From positions 1 through 5,517 of the forward strand of contig JAEURM010000153.1 of assembly GCA_016789245.1 (NCBI GenBank): DNA of 5,517 nucleotides, in the 5' to 3' direction. The notes beneath the pieces were generated by a model. It saw only the letters and a program-made list of their open reading frames with translations, was not told where the DNA came from and did no database searches. Below are positions 1-5,517 of the stretch, piece by piece. The first letter of the stretch is position 1; each line of letters begins with the position of its first letter. The position numbers were made by a program, and so were the translations under genes. The DNA comes from Anaerolineales bacterium. Lineage in GTDB: Bacteria; Chloroflexota; Anaerolineae; Anaerolineales; UBA6663.

Positions 1-279
1 CGGTCTTCCACCCGCCGTGAAGAATTACTCCTCGGGCCAGATATCACGCCGCGCGTGTGGCTCCTGCGCCGCATGTTTGGCCAAATGATTGCGGCCCCGC
101 CCAATGGCGCTGGCTTGGACTTAACCAACGCCACCGAAGCCATTTTGGAAAACTTGCGCCAAACCGATAACAACATGGACTTTTTGGAGACGCTAGGCAA
201 AGTAGGCGGCGGTGATAACGGCACGGAACGCGAGCGCCCCGAGCGGCGCGGCCGCCCACGCCGAAGCGATAACGACTAA
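1..279 (+). CDS. rho: Transcription termination factor Rho, C-terminal 92 residues (5' end outside window)
   Basis: Rho is a hexameric RNA-dependent ATPase that translocates along nascent RNA and ends transcription. Reading from base 1 in frame gives 92 residues to a TAA. The first residues, RSSTRREELLLGPD, match the Rho signature known from E. coli (RSGTRKEELL). The arginine at codon 13-15 aligns with the arginine finger (E. coli R366) that reaches the ATP site of the neighbouring subunit. VWLLRRMF near residue 19 and LENLRQTDNNMDFLETL near residues 48-64 follow the usual Rho C-terminus (helix, then a TKTNDDFFEMM-like end). E. coli Rho stops a few residues after that point. Here a further glycine-rich, highly charged tail of about 24 residues follows (GGGDNG, then Arg/Glu/Pro). 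The P-loop, Q-loop and RNA-binding domain lie upstream of the window. An intrinsic terminator follows about 20 bases after the stop. The GTG at 55 is an internal codon, not a start. Confidence 0.93.
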   Translation, partial: RSSTRREELLLGPDITPRVWLLRRMFGQMIAAPPNGAGLDLTNATEAILENLRQTDNNMDFLETLGKVGGGDNGTERERPERRGRPRRSDND

Positions 280-299
280 TTGTTCTCGCCGAAACACAG

Positions 300-338
300 A
301 CAGCGGAGCTTCGGCTTCGCTGTTTTTGTTTTCTTTTG
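300..338 (+). terminator. Rho-independent terminator downstream of rho
   Basis: A 10-bp stem (300-309 with 314-323; nine Watson-Crick pairs and one G-U) closes on a TTCG tetraloop. It runs straight into a T-rich tract (323-337, interrupted by one G and one C). It begins about 20 bases after the rho stop codon and points the same way. This is a textbook intrinsic terminator and should separate rho from the downstream gene. Confidence 0.9.
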
Positions 339-373
339 CTGTAAAAACGGGTAGAACGAATTAAGATTTTTTT

Positions 374-432
374 GGGACGCAGATGGACGCTGATTCAAAA
401 TCCGCGTGCCGCGCCTGCGTGAATCTGCGTCC
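374..432. repeat. Palindromic intergenic element with GGACGCAGAT arms
   Basis: GGACGCAGAT at 375-384 is exactly inverted as ATCTGCGTCC at 423-432. An inner ACGC/GCGT pair (387-390 with 417-420) extends the pairing after two mismatches. The unit GGACGCAGATGGACGC therefore reads almost the same on both strands. A related degenerate copy, ATCCGTGTCC, follows at 441-450. From memory, elements with this wording recur between genes in Chloroflexota and some other phyla. That recurrence cannot be shown from this window, which holds only this one copy. It lies 40 bases upstream of the amidohydrolase start, so it would be in the 5' leader if transcription begins before it. Confidence 0.6.
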
Positions 433-461
433 ATTAATTCATCCGTGTCCTAATTTCTATC

Positions 462-466
462 GGAGA
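462..466 (+). promoter_or_regulatory. Ribosome binding site of the amidohydrolase gene
   Basis: GGAGA sits five bases before the ATG at 472, a good Shine-Dalgarno match and spacing. It supports that start over any later in-frame start. Confidence 0.8.
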
Positions 467-471
467 TTTTT

Positions 472-1704
472 ATGAACCTCAACCCCCACCGCACCATTGC
501 TGAACTAAAAGAACTCCGCGCCCTCACTGGCGATGAAAACGGCGCCCAACGCGTGGCGTGGACGGAAACTTGGCTGAGAGCGCGCAAGTGGATGCGCGGC
601 AAACTGGCGGAACTGCCGGTGGAAATTCACCGCGATGAAGCCGGCAATGTGTGGGCCACGCTCAAAGGCCAAAGTGAAAAAGAAATGTTGATTGGCGGCC
701 ACATTGATTCCGTGCCTAACGGCGGCTGGTTAGATGGTTGCTTGAATGTGGTGGCCGGGTTAGAAGTTTTGCGGCGCATTGCCCGTGAAGGCACGCCGCC
801 CGTGACGGTGCGTTTAGTGGATTGGGCCGATGAAGAAGGCGCGCGCTTTGGCCGCAGTTTGTTTGGGAGCAGTAGCGTGGCCGGAACCATGGAGCCGGAT
901 AAACTGCGTGATTTGAAAGATAAAGACGGCCTACGCTTGGCCGATGTTTTGCAACAGCACGGCGTGGAGGTGGATAAAGCGCACGTAGCCAAGAAAGAAT
1001 TGCAGAACGCCGCCGCCTACTTGGAATTACACATTGAGCAAGGCCCAGTGCTGGAAAGCCTGAATCTGCCGCTTGGCGTGGTGCTGGGCACGTTTGGTGT
1101 AGAGCGGCATGCTATTAAATTTATCGGCCAAAGTGCGCACGCCGGTTCCACGCCCATGGATAAGCGGCGCGATGCGTTTGGCGCGGCGGCCAAGCTGGGG
1201 CTGGAAATCCGCGAGATTGCCAAACGGCACGGCGGCGTGTGCACTGTGGGCCGCGTTACCACTCAGCCGGGCATTGTAACGGCTGTGGTGGGTGAATGCG
1301 AGATGACGCTAGACCAGCGCCACCTGAACGCCGAAACACTGGCCACGATGCTGGCCGAAGCCAAAACCGCCAGTGAGCGTTTTGCCGCTGAAGAAAAAGT
1401 GGAAGTAGCGTGGAGCCGCATCTGGCAGATTGAACCAATTCTGTTCAACCCAGATTTGATTGAGCTATGCGCGGCTTCTATTCAGGAAACCGCTGGCGTA
1501 GTACACCGCCTGCCCAGTGGCCCACTGCATGATGCGGCGGAAGTTGCCCGTGCGGGCGTGCCCACCGTAATGTTGTTCGTGCAAAGCCTGCGCGGCATTT
1601 CTCACAACAAAATTGAAGACACCCAAGAAGAGCATTTAGCCATGTGCGTGGAAGCGCTAGATAAATTAGCCAGCAAAACCATGGCGTGGTTGGCGCGTTC
1701 ATAA
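472..1704 (+). CDS. M20-family Zn-dependent amidohydrolase (N-carbamoyl-L-amino-acid hydrolase / allantoate amidohydrolase type)
   Basis: This cytoplasmic binuclear-metal enzyme of the hydantoinase/carbamoylase family hydrolyses a C-N bond in an N-carbamoyl amino acid, allantoate or related ureido compound, releasing ammonia and CO2. It has 410 residues, a normal full length. All expected motifs are present in order: GGHIDS (H77, D79), GGWLDGCLN (bridging D88), DEEGARFGRSLFGS (E121 general base, E122 ligand), LELHIEQGPVLE (H187), AHAGSTPMDKRRDA (H223, in the dimerisation/lid domain), PSGPLHDA (349-355), and RGISHNKIED with the last metal ligand H378. Role assignments follow known family structures such as E. 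coli AllC. There is no signal peptide. The gene stands alone, with Rho upstream and a convergent gene downstream, so no neighbouring hydantoinase, transporter or purine-degradation gene fixes the substrate. N-carbamoyl-L-amino acids, allantoate and 3-ureidopropionate all remain possible. The fold and chemistry are secure; the substrate is not. Confidence 0.93.
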   Translation: MNLNPHRTIAELKELRALTGDENGAQRVAWTETWLRARKWMRGKLAELPVEIHRDEAGNVWATLKGQSEKEMLIGGHIDSVPNGGWLDGCLNVVAGLEVLRRIAREGTPPVTVRLVDWADEEGARFGRSLFGSSSVAGTMEPDKLRDLKDKDGLRLADVLQQHGVEVDKAHVAKKELQNAAAYLELHIEQGPVLESLNLPLGVVLGTFGVERHAIKFIGQSAHAGSTPMDKRRDAFGAAAKLGLEIREIAKRHGGVCTVGRVTTQPGIVTAVVGECEMTLDQRHLNAETLATMLAEAKTASERFAAEEKVEVAWSRIWQIEPILFNPDLIELCAASIQETAGVVHRLPSGPLHDAAEVARAGVPTVMLFVQSLRGISHNKIEDTQEEHLAMCVEALDKLASKTMAWLARS

Positions 1705-1716
1705 ACCGCGCCGTTA

Positions 1717-1775
1717 AAACACGAATTCCACGAATGACCCGAAACTACTTCGTGAAATTTGTGGAATTCTTGTTT
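1717..1775. repeat. Long imperfect inverted repeat between convergent genes (possible bidirectional terminator)
   Basis: The arms at 1717-1735 and 1757-1775 are 19 bases each. They pair with 17 Watson-Crick pairs, one G-U and one mismatch around a 21-base spacer. Each arm carries GAATTCCAC or its inverse, and a second short pair (CACGAA at 1729-1734, TTCGTG at 1749-1754) offers an alternative fold. The repeat fills almost the whole 87-base gap between two convergent stop codons. Short A/T runs flank it (AAAA on the left, TTTAAAAA on the right), so it could terminate both transcripts, although neither T-run is strong. Its shape also fits a dispersed repeat unit. Confidence 0.65.
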
Positions 1776-1791
1776 AAAAATCAACCCAATA

Positions 1792-4032
1792 CTACTTACA
1801 CGGCCCTAACGTATCTCCGTGGCCAAGGTGGGCGGGCACGGCGGCGGCATCCACCGTAATGGTGCGGGCGCGAGTCGGGTTGCCGGGCGGAATGTGGCAA
1901 ATGGTCACCTTCTCACCGGGCACTGGGGTTAAGTCGGGCGTGGGCGTGAGAGTTGGCGTTGGCGTTCCGCCTTCATCGCCCATTACTTCTACTTTTATCA
2001 CCACCAGTTCACCACTCGCATTTTCACACGCCGTAATCAGCACCGTGCTTCCAACTTCTGGCACGCCGCTGAGCGTAATGGAGTCATCCAGTGTAATGGT
2101 TTCGCCGTTATCCAGCGTGAGCGTGCTACCATCAATCGCTACCACTATGGCGGTGGTGAGAGTGCACTCATCATGCCCGGCCACACGCGTAATCTTCTTG
2201 GCTAGCACGGTGCTATCCGGCAGTAAGTTGCCTTTCACCGTTACCCAATCACCCACTTCAATCTCCGCATCAATCTTCGTTTTGGAATCTACCGTGACGG
2301 TGACGCCGCCCACCACCCACGGCTCAATGCTCTCTACGCGGGCCGTGAAGATGATGGCGTGGCGTGCGCCGTTATCTAGCTGTTCAATTTCAGTGGCGAG
2401 GTAAGTGCCATCGGTGAGTAAGCGGCCACTTACGCGCACACGGTTGCCGACGCGGATGCCATCATCAATTTCTGTTTCCGCATCCGTTTCCAACGGCACG
2501 CCGCTCACATTCCACGGCTCCGTGCTAATGACGATGCCTACAAAATCAAACTCGCCTTCCACGCCTGCGGCCAACTTCTCAATGGAGAACGCTTGCCGCT
2601 CACCGTTGGCGAGAATTTCACCTTGCACGCGCACCATATCACCTTCCACAATGCCCACGTCAATGGTGGTGCTCACGTTCACCGTAAATGTAAAGCCAGA
2701 AACCGCCCATACGGTATTGCTGATGGATTGCACCACGCCTTCCAGCGTGAATGTTTCGCCGTCCACTGATTCAAACAGTTCAATAGACGAAGCCCAGAAC
2801 GTGCCATCCACGGCAATGCCGCCTTGCACTTCCACAATATTGTCCGCTTGCAGGCCAGTTTCAATTTCCGTCAGTTCATCCATAAACACGGTTCGGCCAG
2901 AAATAGTCCAACTCGTATCACTGATAACTTCAACGGTGCCAATAAAAGTGAAGGTATTGGTAATGCGGCGTTTGAGCAGAGTGATGGTATCCGCCACACG
3001 CGTACCATCGGCCAATTGGCGGCCTTCAAAGGCCACCCAATCGCCCACTTGCGGCTCGCCCACAATTTCCGTGGCGGTGTTCACCGCAAAGTTCTGGTCA
3101 GCCATGTGCCATAAATCGGGGCTGATGAGTTGCACTTCGCCTTCGCCCGCAATACTCAGCGCGGGTGGTGCGGGCGGCTGGCCAGCGGCCATCACGGTGG
3201 TGTAGCCAGCTTCCACTAAAACGTTCGCGGCGGCGTTGCCCACTTCCACTTGGCCCTCCGTCACTGTGAACTGAGCGCCCGTGGCGGAAACGGAAACGGA
3301 AAACTCCGTGCCTTTGGCGCGGCCTGCGCCAGCGTGGGTATTCACTTCATACACTGAAGTAGCTTCGGTGGTTTTGGCTACTGTGTGTGTGGAAGTGCCA
3401 TTGAGTTGTGTAAGCCGGATGGTGCGGAGGCCGGTGGCCGGCGCGGTCAGCGCGTCCACTTTCAGTTCACTGTTCGCCGTCAGGTGAGCGTAGCTTCCAT
3501 CAAAAAACGCCAGCGTTACGCTAGAGAGCGCGCCTGTACGCACGGCCTGCCCAACGGCCACGCTTTCGCCTGCGCGCGCGGCGTGCCAAGTGCCATCACT
3601 GGCTTGCACTTGCACAAAACCTTTTACATCATTCAATGCGGACGTTTGTGGGTTTGTGGCCACAGTTTCAGTGGGTGTGGTTTGTGCCACGGCACCACTA
3701 CGTGAGTTGTTCCACCACCACAGCCCGCCCACGGCTAGCAAAGAAGCGCCCAGCATGAAAACTACTGCCAACGCCGCGCCGGAGAGCGCTACAGGCAAAA
3801 GCCACTGGGGGCGCGGTTGGGGCTGAGCAGGTTTGTTTTGCGCGGCCCGCAGAATGGTTTGGCGCTGGGTCTGTACATCACTGGCGGCGCGCGCTGGTTG
3901 TGAGGTGCGCAGGCCGGAGGCCAATTTCAGCAGTTCCGCTTCTTCGGCGGGCAAGCTGGCCGCCACCACTTCTAGTTTTTCGCCGGCTTCTAGGCGGGCC
4001 AGCGCGTCTTGCAATAAATCCGATTGATTCAT
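1792..4032 (-). CDS. Membrane-anchored FecR/DUF5666-repeat protein, probable anti-sigma factor with surface sensor
   Basis: This 746-residue protein is probably the partner of the ECF sigma factor whose stop codon overlaps its start (ATGA). Residues 1-77 are a cytoplasmic region resembling the N-termini of DUF5667-like proteins (LLQDALARLEAGEKL), with no HxxxCxxC zinc motif. Residues 78-107 form one hydrophobic helix ending in WWW. Residues 137-245 resemble a FecR domain (GFVQVQ, GQAVRTGALSSVTLAF, KGTEFSVSV). Residues 300-684 contain six tandem repeats of about 55-65 residues of DUF5666 type, each with an aromatic or Ser/Leu position, a [TK][EKT]I-like strand, then VGDxVxVxG and a charged strand. 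A Pro/Thr linker spans 690-707. The end (708-746) is a CHIPPGN module finishing AHLGHGDTLGPCK. The only four cysteines are 623, 669, 712 and 745, all in the predicted extracellular part. The anti-sigma role is inferred from gene order and topology. A surface or adhesion role without sigma control is the alternative. Confidence 0.85.
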   Translation of the reverse strand: MNQSDLLQDALARLEAGEKLEVVAASLPAEEAELLKLASGLRTSQPARAASDVQTQRQTILRAAQNKPAQPQPRPQWLLPVALSGAALAVVFMLGASLLAVGGLWWWNNSRSGAVAQTTPTETVATNPQTSALNDVKGFVQVQASDGTWHAARAGESVAVGQAVRTGALSSVTLAFFDGSYAHLTANSELKVDALTAPATGLRTIRLTQLNGTSTHTVAKTTEATSVYEVNTHAGAGRAKGTEFSVSVSATGAQFTVTEGQVEVGNAAANVLVEAGYTTVMAAGQPPAPPALSIAGEGEVQLISPDLWHMADQNFAVNTATEIVGEPQVGDWVAFEGRQLADGTRVADTITLLKRRITNTFTFIGTVEVISDTSWTISGRTVFMDELTEIETGLQADNIVEVQGGIAVDGTFWASSIELFESVDGETFTLEGVVQSISNTVWAVSGFTFTVNVSTTIDVGIVEGDMVRVQGEILANGERQAFSIEKLAAGVEGEFDFVGIVISTEPWNVSGVPLETDAETEIDDGIRVGNRVRVSGRLLTDGTYLATEIEQLDNGARHAIIFTARVESIEPWVVGGVTVTVDSKTKIDAEIEVGDWVTVKGNLLPDSTVLAKKITRVAGHDECTLTTAIVVAIDGSTLTLDNGETITLDDSITLSGVPEVGSTVLITACENASGELVVIKVEVMGDEGGTPTPTLTPTPDLTPVPGEKVTICHIPPGNPTRARTITVDAAAVPAHLGHGDTLGPCK

Positions 4033-4583
4033 AACACCACCTCTTCAGACGTTAAGGCTTGCCGGAGGGCGGCCAAGCCACGATGTTGTAAAGCTTTGAT
4101 GGCCGCTTCAGTTTTTTCTAGCGCGGCGGCCGTTTCTTGCAGTGAAAGCCCGGCCAAAAACCGCAAAGTCACCACTTCGCGTTGCGTTTCATCCAGTTGG
4201 TTGAGGGCGGCTTGCAGGCGGTTGAGGGTGATGCGGCGCTCGGCGAGATTGAGTACATCGGTTTCGGGCGCGGGTTGGGCCTCGGCTGTTTCCAGCGGCA
4301 CGCGCTGGGCGTGGTTATGTTTGCGGTAATGGTCAATGAGCAAATTGCGTGCAATACGGTATAGCCAAGCGCGGAAGGGTGCGGTGGCACGGTAATTCGG
4401 CAGGGCATCCAGCATGTGCAAAAACACTTCGCCCGTTAAATCCTCGGCTTGGGGCCGCTCACCCAGCCGCGCCCACAGGTAACGGAAAACGGCGTTTTGA
4501 TGTTGATCGTACAGTTGGCCAATTGAGTCCACATCACCTCGTTGGGCGCGCGTGATGATGTTGGTTTGGTTCTGGTCAAACAT
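4029..4583 (-). CDS. ECF-family RNA polymerase sigma factor (sigma-70, group 4)
   Basis: Directs RNA polymerase to a small set of promoters. The product is 184 residues, a usual ECF size. Counting from its ATG, region sigma-2 covers about residues 22-89: AEDLTGEVFLHML, which contacts core polymerase and the -10 region, then FRAWLYRIARNLLIDHYRK. A short polar linker rich in Ala, Pro and Glu follows (about 93-110). Region sigma-4 (about 120-175) reads LDETQREVVTLRFLAGLS, then LQETAAALEKTEAAIKALQHR, a helix-turn-helix for the -35 element. No C-terminal extension is present. The ATG at 4583 is preferred, but a GTG directly before it (4586) would add one residue. No convincing Shine-Dalgarno precedes either. 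Its TGA overlaps the ATG of the membrane protein gene by four bases, the classic sigma/anti-sigma layout, so the two are probably cotranscribed and translationally coupled. ECF genes often activate their own promoter, but no known ECF promoter motif was recognised upstream. The regulon is unknown. Confidence 0.93.
   Translation of the reverse strand: MFDQNQTNIITRAQRGDVDSIGQLYDQHQNAVFRYLWARLGERPQAEDLTGEVFLHMLDALPNYRATAPFRAWLYRIARNLLIDHYRKHNHAQRVPLETAEAQPAPETDVLNLAERRITLNRLQAALNQLDETQREVVTLRFLAGLSLQETAAALEKTEAAIKALQHRGLAALRQALTSEEVVL
4037..4043 (-). promoter_or_regulatory. Ribosome binding site for the FecR/DUF5666 gene inside the sigma-factor gene
   Basis: On the minus strand GAGGTGG lies four bases before the ATG at 4032-4030 (seven bases from its GAGG core). 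It supports that start. It also shows that the downstream gene can recruit ribosomes itself as well as by coupling through the ATGA overlap. Confidence 0.65.
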
Positions 4584-4725
4584 CACGCTTGGCCCGGTTA
4601 TGTGGAATAACGGCTAACCAGCAAAAAGGATTCACATTTAGTACCTCAGGCGCGGATTGTACTGACACCTGCAGGGTTTAACGTAGAATACGAGGAAAGG
4701 ATTCAGGTAGAAACCAGCGTGTCAT

Positions 4726-4756
4726 AAAAAATAGCGCCAGCCTGAAGCTGGCGCTA
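4726..4756 (-). terminator. Hairpin terminator of the MNT/HEPN transcript
   Basis: TAGCGCCAGC (4732-4741) and GCTGGCGCTA (4747-4756) form a perfect 10-bp, GC-rich stem with a five-base loop. Read on the minus strand, the stem is followed at once by six T residues (A-run 4726-4731 on the plus strand). It starts 39 bases after the stop of the HEPN reading frame and lies before the sigma-factor gene. It therefore separates the two minus-strand units. The plus-strand direction has no T-run, so it acts one way. The palindrome could also be a dispersed repeat serving as a terminator. Confidence 0.82.
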
Positions 4757-4794
4757 CTAAATTACTAATCGGCTGATGGTTCGCGGGTAGCTAT

Positions 4795-5178
4795 TTACTT
4801 GATTCGCAGTTTGCGTCGCATAAAAGTGCGAAAAGTTTTGAGTGCTTGAAGTGCCGCACGGGCATCAGCTTTGTTAGCACTTTCACCGGGATAGCGAATT
4901 TCCACGGCGTACTTGTTCAAGTCTTTCAATAAGTCGCGTTGCAACTCAAACTCAGCCTCATAATTTAGGCACAATTCTAAAAGTTGATTGAGGTGGTGAA
5001 TCCGAGGAAAGGGGTGGGCCTATTCTTGCAAATAGGCTTTGAGATACTTTTCAGCCGCTTGTTGAGCATGAAAGCAAACGGCGTCATAGTTGGGTGCCTT
5101 CCGCACTCGGGCCTCACGGCTGGCTGTCCGAAAATCCCCTTCGGCTTTAGCCACCCACTCACGCGTGAGGGCGTGCAT
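4795..5178 (-). pseudogene. HEPN-domain protein interrupted by an in-frame TAG (nonsense pseudogene)
   Basis: Read from the ATG at 5178, the frame gives 52 residues, a TAG (5020-5022), then 74 more residues in the same frame to a TAA at 4795-4797. Both halves look like one PF05168-type HEPN domain of about 127 residues. The start, HALTREWVAKAEGDFRTA, and the core CFHAQQAAEKYLKAYLQE (35-52) are typical. After the stop come HPFPRIHHLNQLLELC (55-70), YAVEIRYPGES (90-100) and a basic C-terminal helix (FRTFMRRKLRIK). No base is lost or gained, so one substitution explains the damage; CAG (Gln) to TAG would suffice. HEPN proteins of this kind pair with MNT nucleotidyltransferases, in some cases as RNase toxins. 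The RX4-6H RNase motif of HepT toxins is not evident here. The gene overlaps the upstream nucleotidyltransferase by 20 bases. A truncated 52-residue product would lack half the helical bundle. Sequencing error or suppression of the amber codon are alternatives. Confidence 0.85.
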
Positions 5179-5517
5179 ACAAAACTTTACCTTTGGTCAC
5201 AACCTCTTGCAGGAAAAAATCGCCCAAATCCAAGCGTTCTGCTAGCTGTTGCGGGGTGCGTACCAGCACATCTAACCCAAACCGATAGTTGAGCGCGCGG
5301 GCAATTTGGGCCGCTTGCTCACGGTTGCGCAACGGAGTTTCCATGATCACCAGCAAATCCACATCACTGCCAACATGGGGCTTGCCATAGGCATAAGAAC
5401 CGAACAAGATAATCTTCTCGGGTTGGAATTTTTGAGCAATTTGCCGGACAACTCCCCGAATAACACGCAAAGAAATACGCCGGAGCGTATTAGTTCTTGC
5501 GCGTTGATGAGCAATTG
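5159..5517 (-). CDS. MNT-type minimal nucleotidyltransferase (antitoxin-like partner of HEPN), start unresolved
   Basis: A small polymerase-beta-fold nucleotidyltransferase. In studied MNT/HEPN toxin-antitoxin pairs such as MntA/HepT, the MNT protein neutralises its HEPN partner by transferring AMP to it. The active-site motif GSX10DXD is intact: GS in LFGSYAYG (residues 24-25 counted from TTG 5470), then SDVDLLV with D36 and D38. A third acidic residue, D67, lies in YRFGLDVLVRTP. The N-terminal helix RGVVRQIAQKFQPEKII is typical, and the end VTKGKVLYARPHA is complete. The frame is open from 5470 to the window edge with no ATG or GTG. TTG 5470 has no Shine-Dalgarno in front, and the residues before it (TLRRIS) look protein-like, so the real start is probably upstream, perhaps outside the window. 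The stop lies 20 bases inside the HEPN reading frame, showing a coupled pair. Confidence 0.85.
   Translation of the reverse strand, partial: IAHQRARTNTLRRISLRVIRGVVRQIAQKFQPEKIILFGSYAYGKPHVGSDVDLLVIMETPLRNREQAAQIARALNYRFGLDVLVRTPQQLAERLDLGDFFLQEVVTKGKVLYARPHA

Noticed and set aside
44..259. Minus-strand open frame of 71 codons opposite the rho end
   Set aside because: It is antisense to a clearly recognised Rho C-terminus and has no motif of its own.
336..367. Possible promoter of the amidohydrolase gene (TTGCTG with AATTAA or TAAGAT)
   Set aside because: Both -10 candidates match poorly or have the wrong spacing, and the -35 overlaps the rho terminator T-tract.
1859..3205. Two consecutive long plus-strand open frames (about 181 and 266 codons)
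   Set aside because: They lie wholly antisense to the 746-residue gene, whose domains are recognisable. Their products are Ser/Thr/Pro-rich with no known motif, as expected from an antisense shadow of GC-rich coding DNA, and they have no ribosome binding site.
4656..4685. Possible sigma-factor gene promoter with a TACAAT -10 box (minus strand)
   Set aside because: The -10 match is good, but no acceptable -35 lies 16-19 bases upstream, and no recognised ECF-type promoter motif was found, so it was not called.
4977..5162. Minus-strand 61-codon frame overlapping the HEPN gene
   Set aside because: It is an out-of-frame reading of HEPN coding DNA. The true HEPN frame, with its TAG, carries all the family motifs, so this is not a replacement gene or evidence of a frameshift.
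4984..5292. Plus-strand open frame of 102 codons across the MNT/HEPN junction
   Set aside because: It is antisense to both recognised frames and shows no family-like motif.

Overview
The window looks like a stretch of an environmental bacterial chromosome, most plausibly from the phylum Chloroflexota (Anaerolineae-like). This is an inference from gene content: a Rho protein with an extra polar tail, an ECF sigma factor overlapping a FecR/DUF5666-type membrane protein that ends in a CHIPPGN module, an MNT/HEPN pair, and palindromic intergenic repeats. No rRNA, tRNA, IS element or CRISPR array is visible. TAA, TAG and TGA all end genes here, so the code is standard.

Layout, left to right. Positions 1-279 (+) are the last 92 residues of transcription termination factor Rho, followed by a strong intrinsic terminator (300-338). 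After a palindromic spacer element (374-432), a stand-alone gene at 472-1704 (+) encodes a complete M20-family, metal-dependent N-carbamoyl-amino-acid/allantoate amidohydrolase-like enzyme with a clear ribosome binding site. It converges with the minus-strand block across an 87-base gap that holds a long imperfect inverted repeat (1717-1775).

The minus-strand centre is a two-gene unit read right to left: an ECF sigma factor (4583-4029), then a 746-residue single-pass membrane protein (4032-1792). The two share an ATGA stop/start overlap. The second protein has a short cytoplasmic N-terminus, one membrane helix, a FecR-like domain, six tandem DUF5666-like repeats, a Pro/Thr linker and a two-cysteine CHIPPGN module. 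The arrangement suggests a sigma factor controlled by a membrane-anchored surface sensor.

The right end (4795-5517, minus strand) is an MNT nucleotidyltransferase gene overlapping a HEPN-domain gene. The nucleotidyltransferase keeps its GSX10DXD active site, but the HEPN gene carries an in-frame TAG at codon 53 and then continues, recognisably HEPN, to a natural end. It is therefore probably a recent nonsense pseudogene. A hairpin with a T-run (4726-4756) would terminate this transcript before the sigma-factor gene. The nucleotidyltransferase frame stays open to the window edge, so its true start may lie outside.
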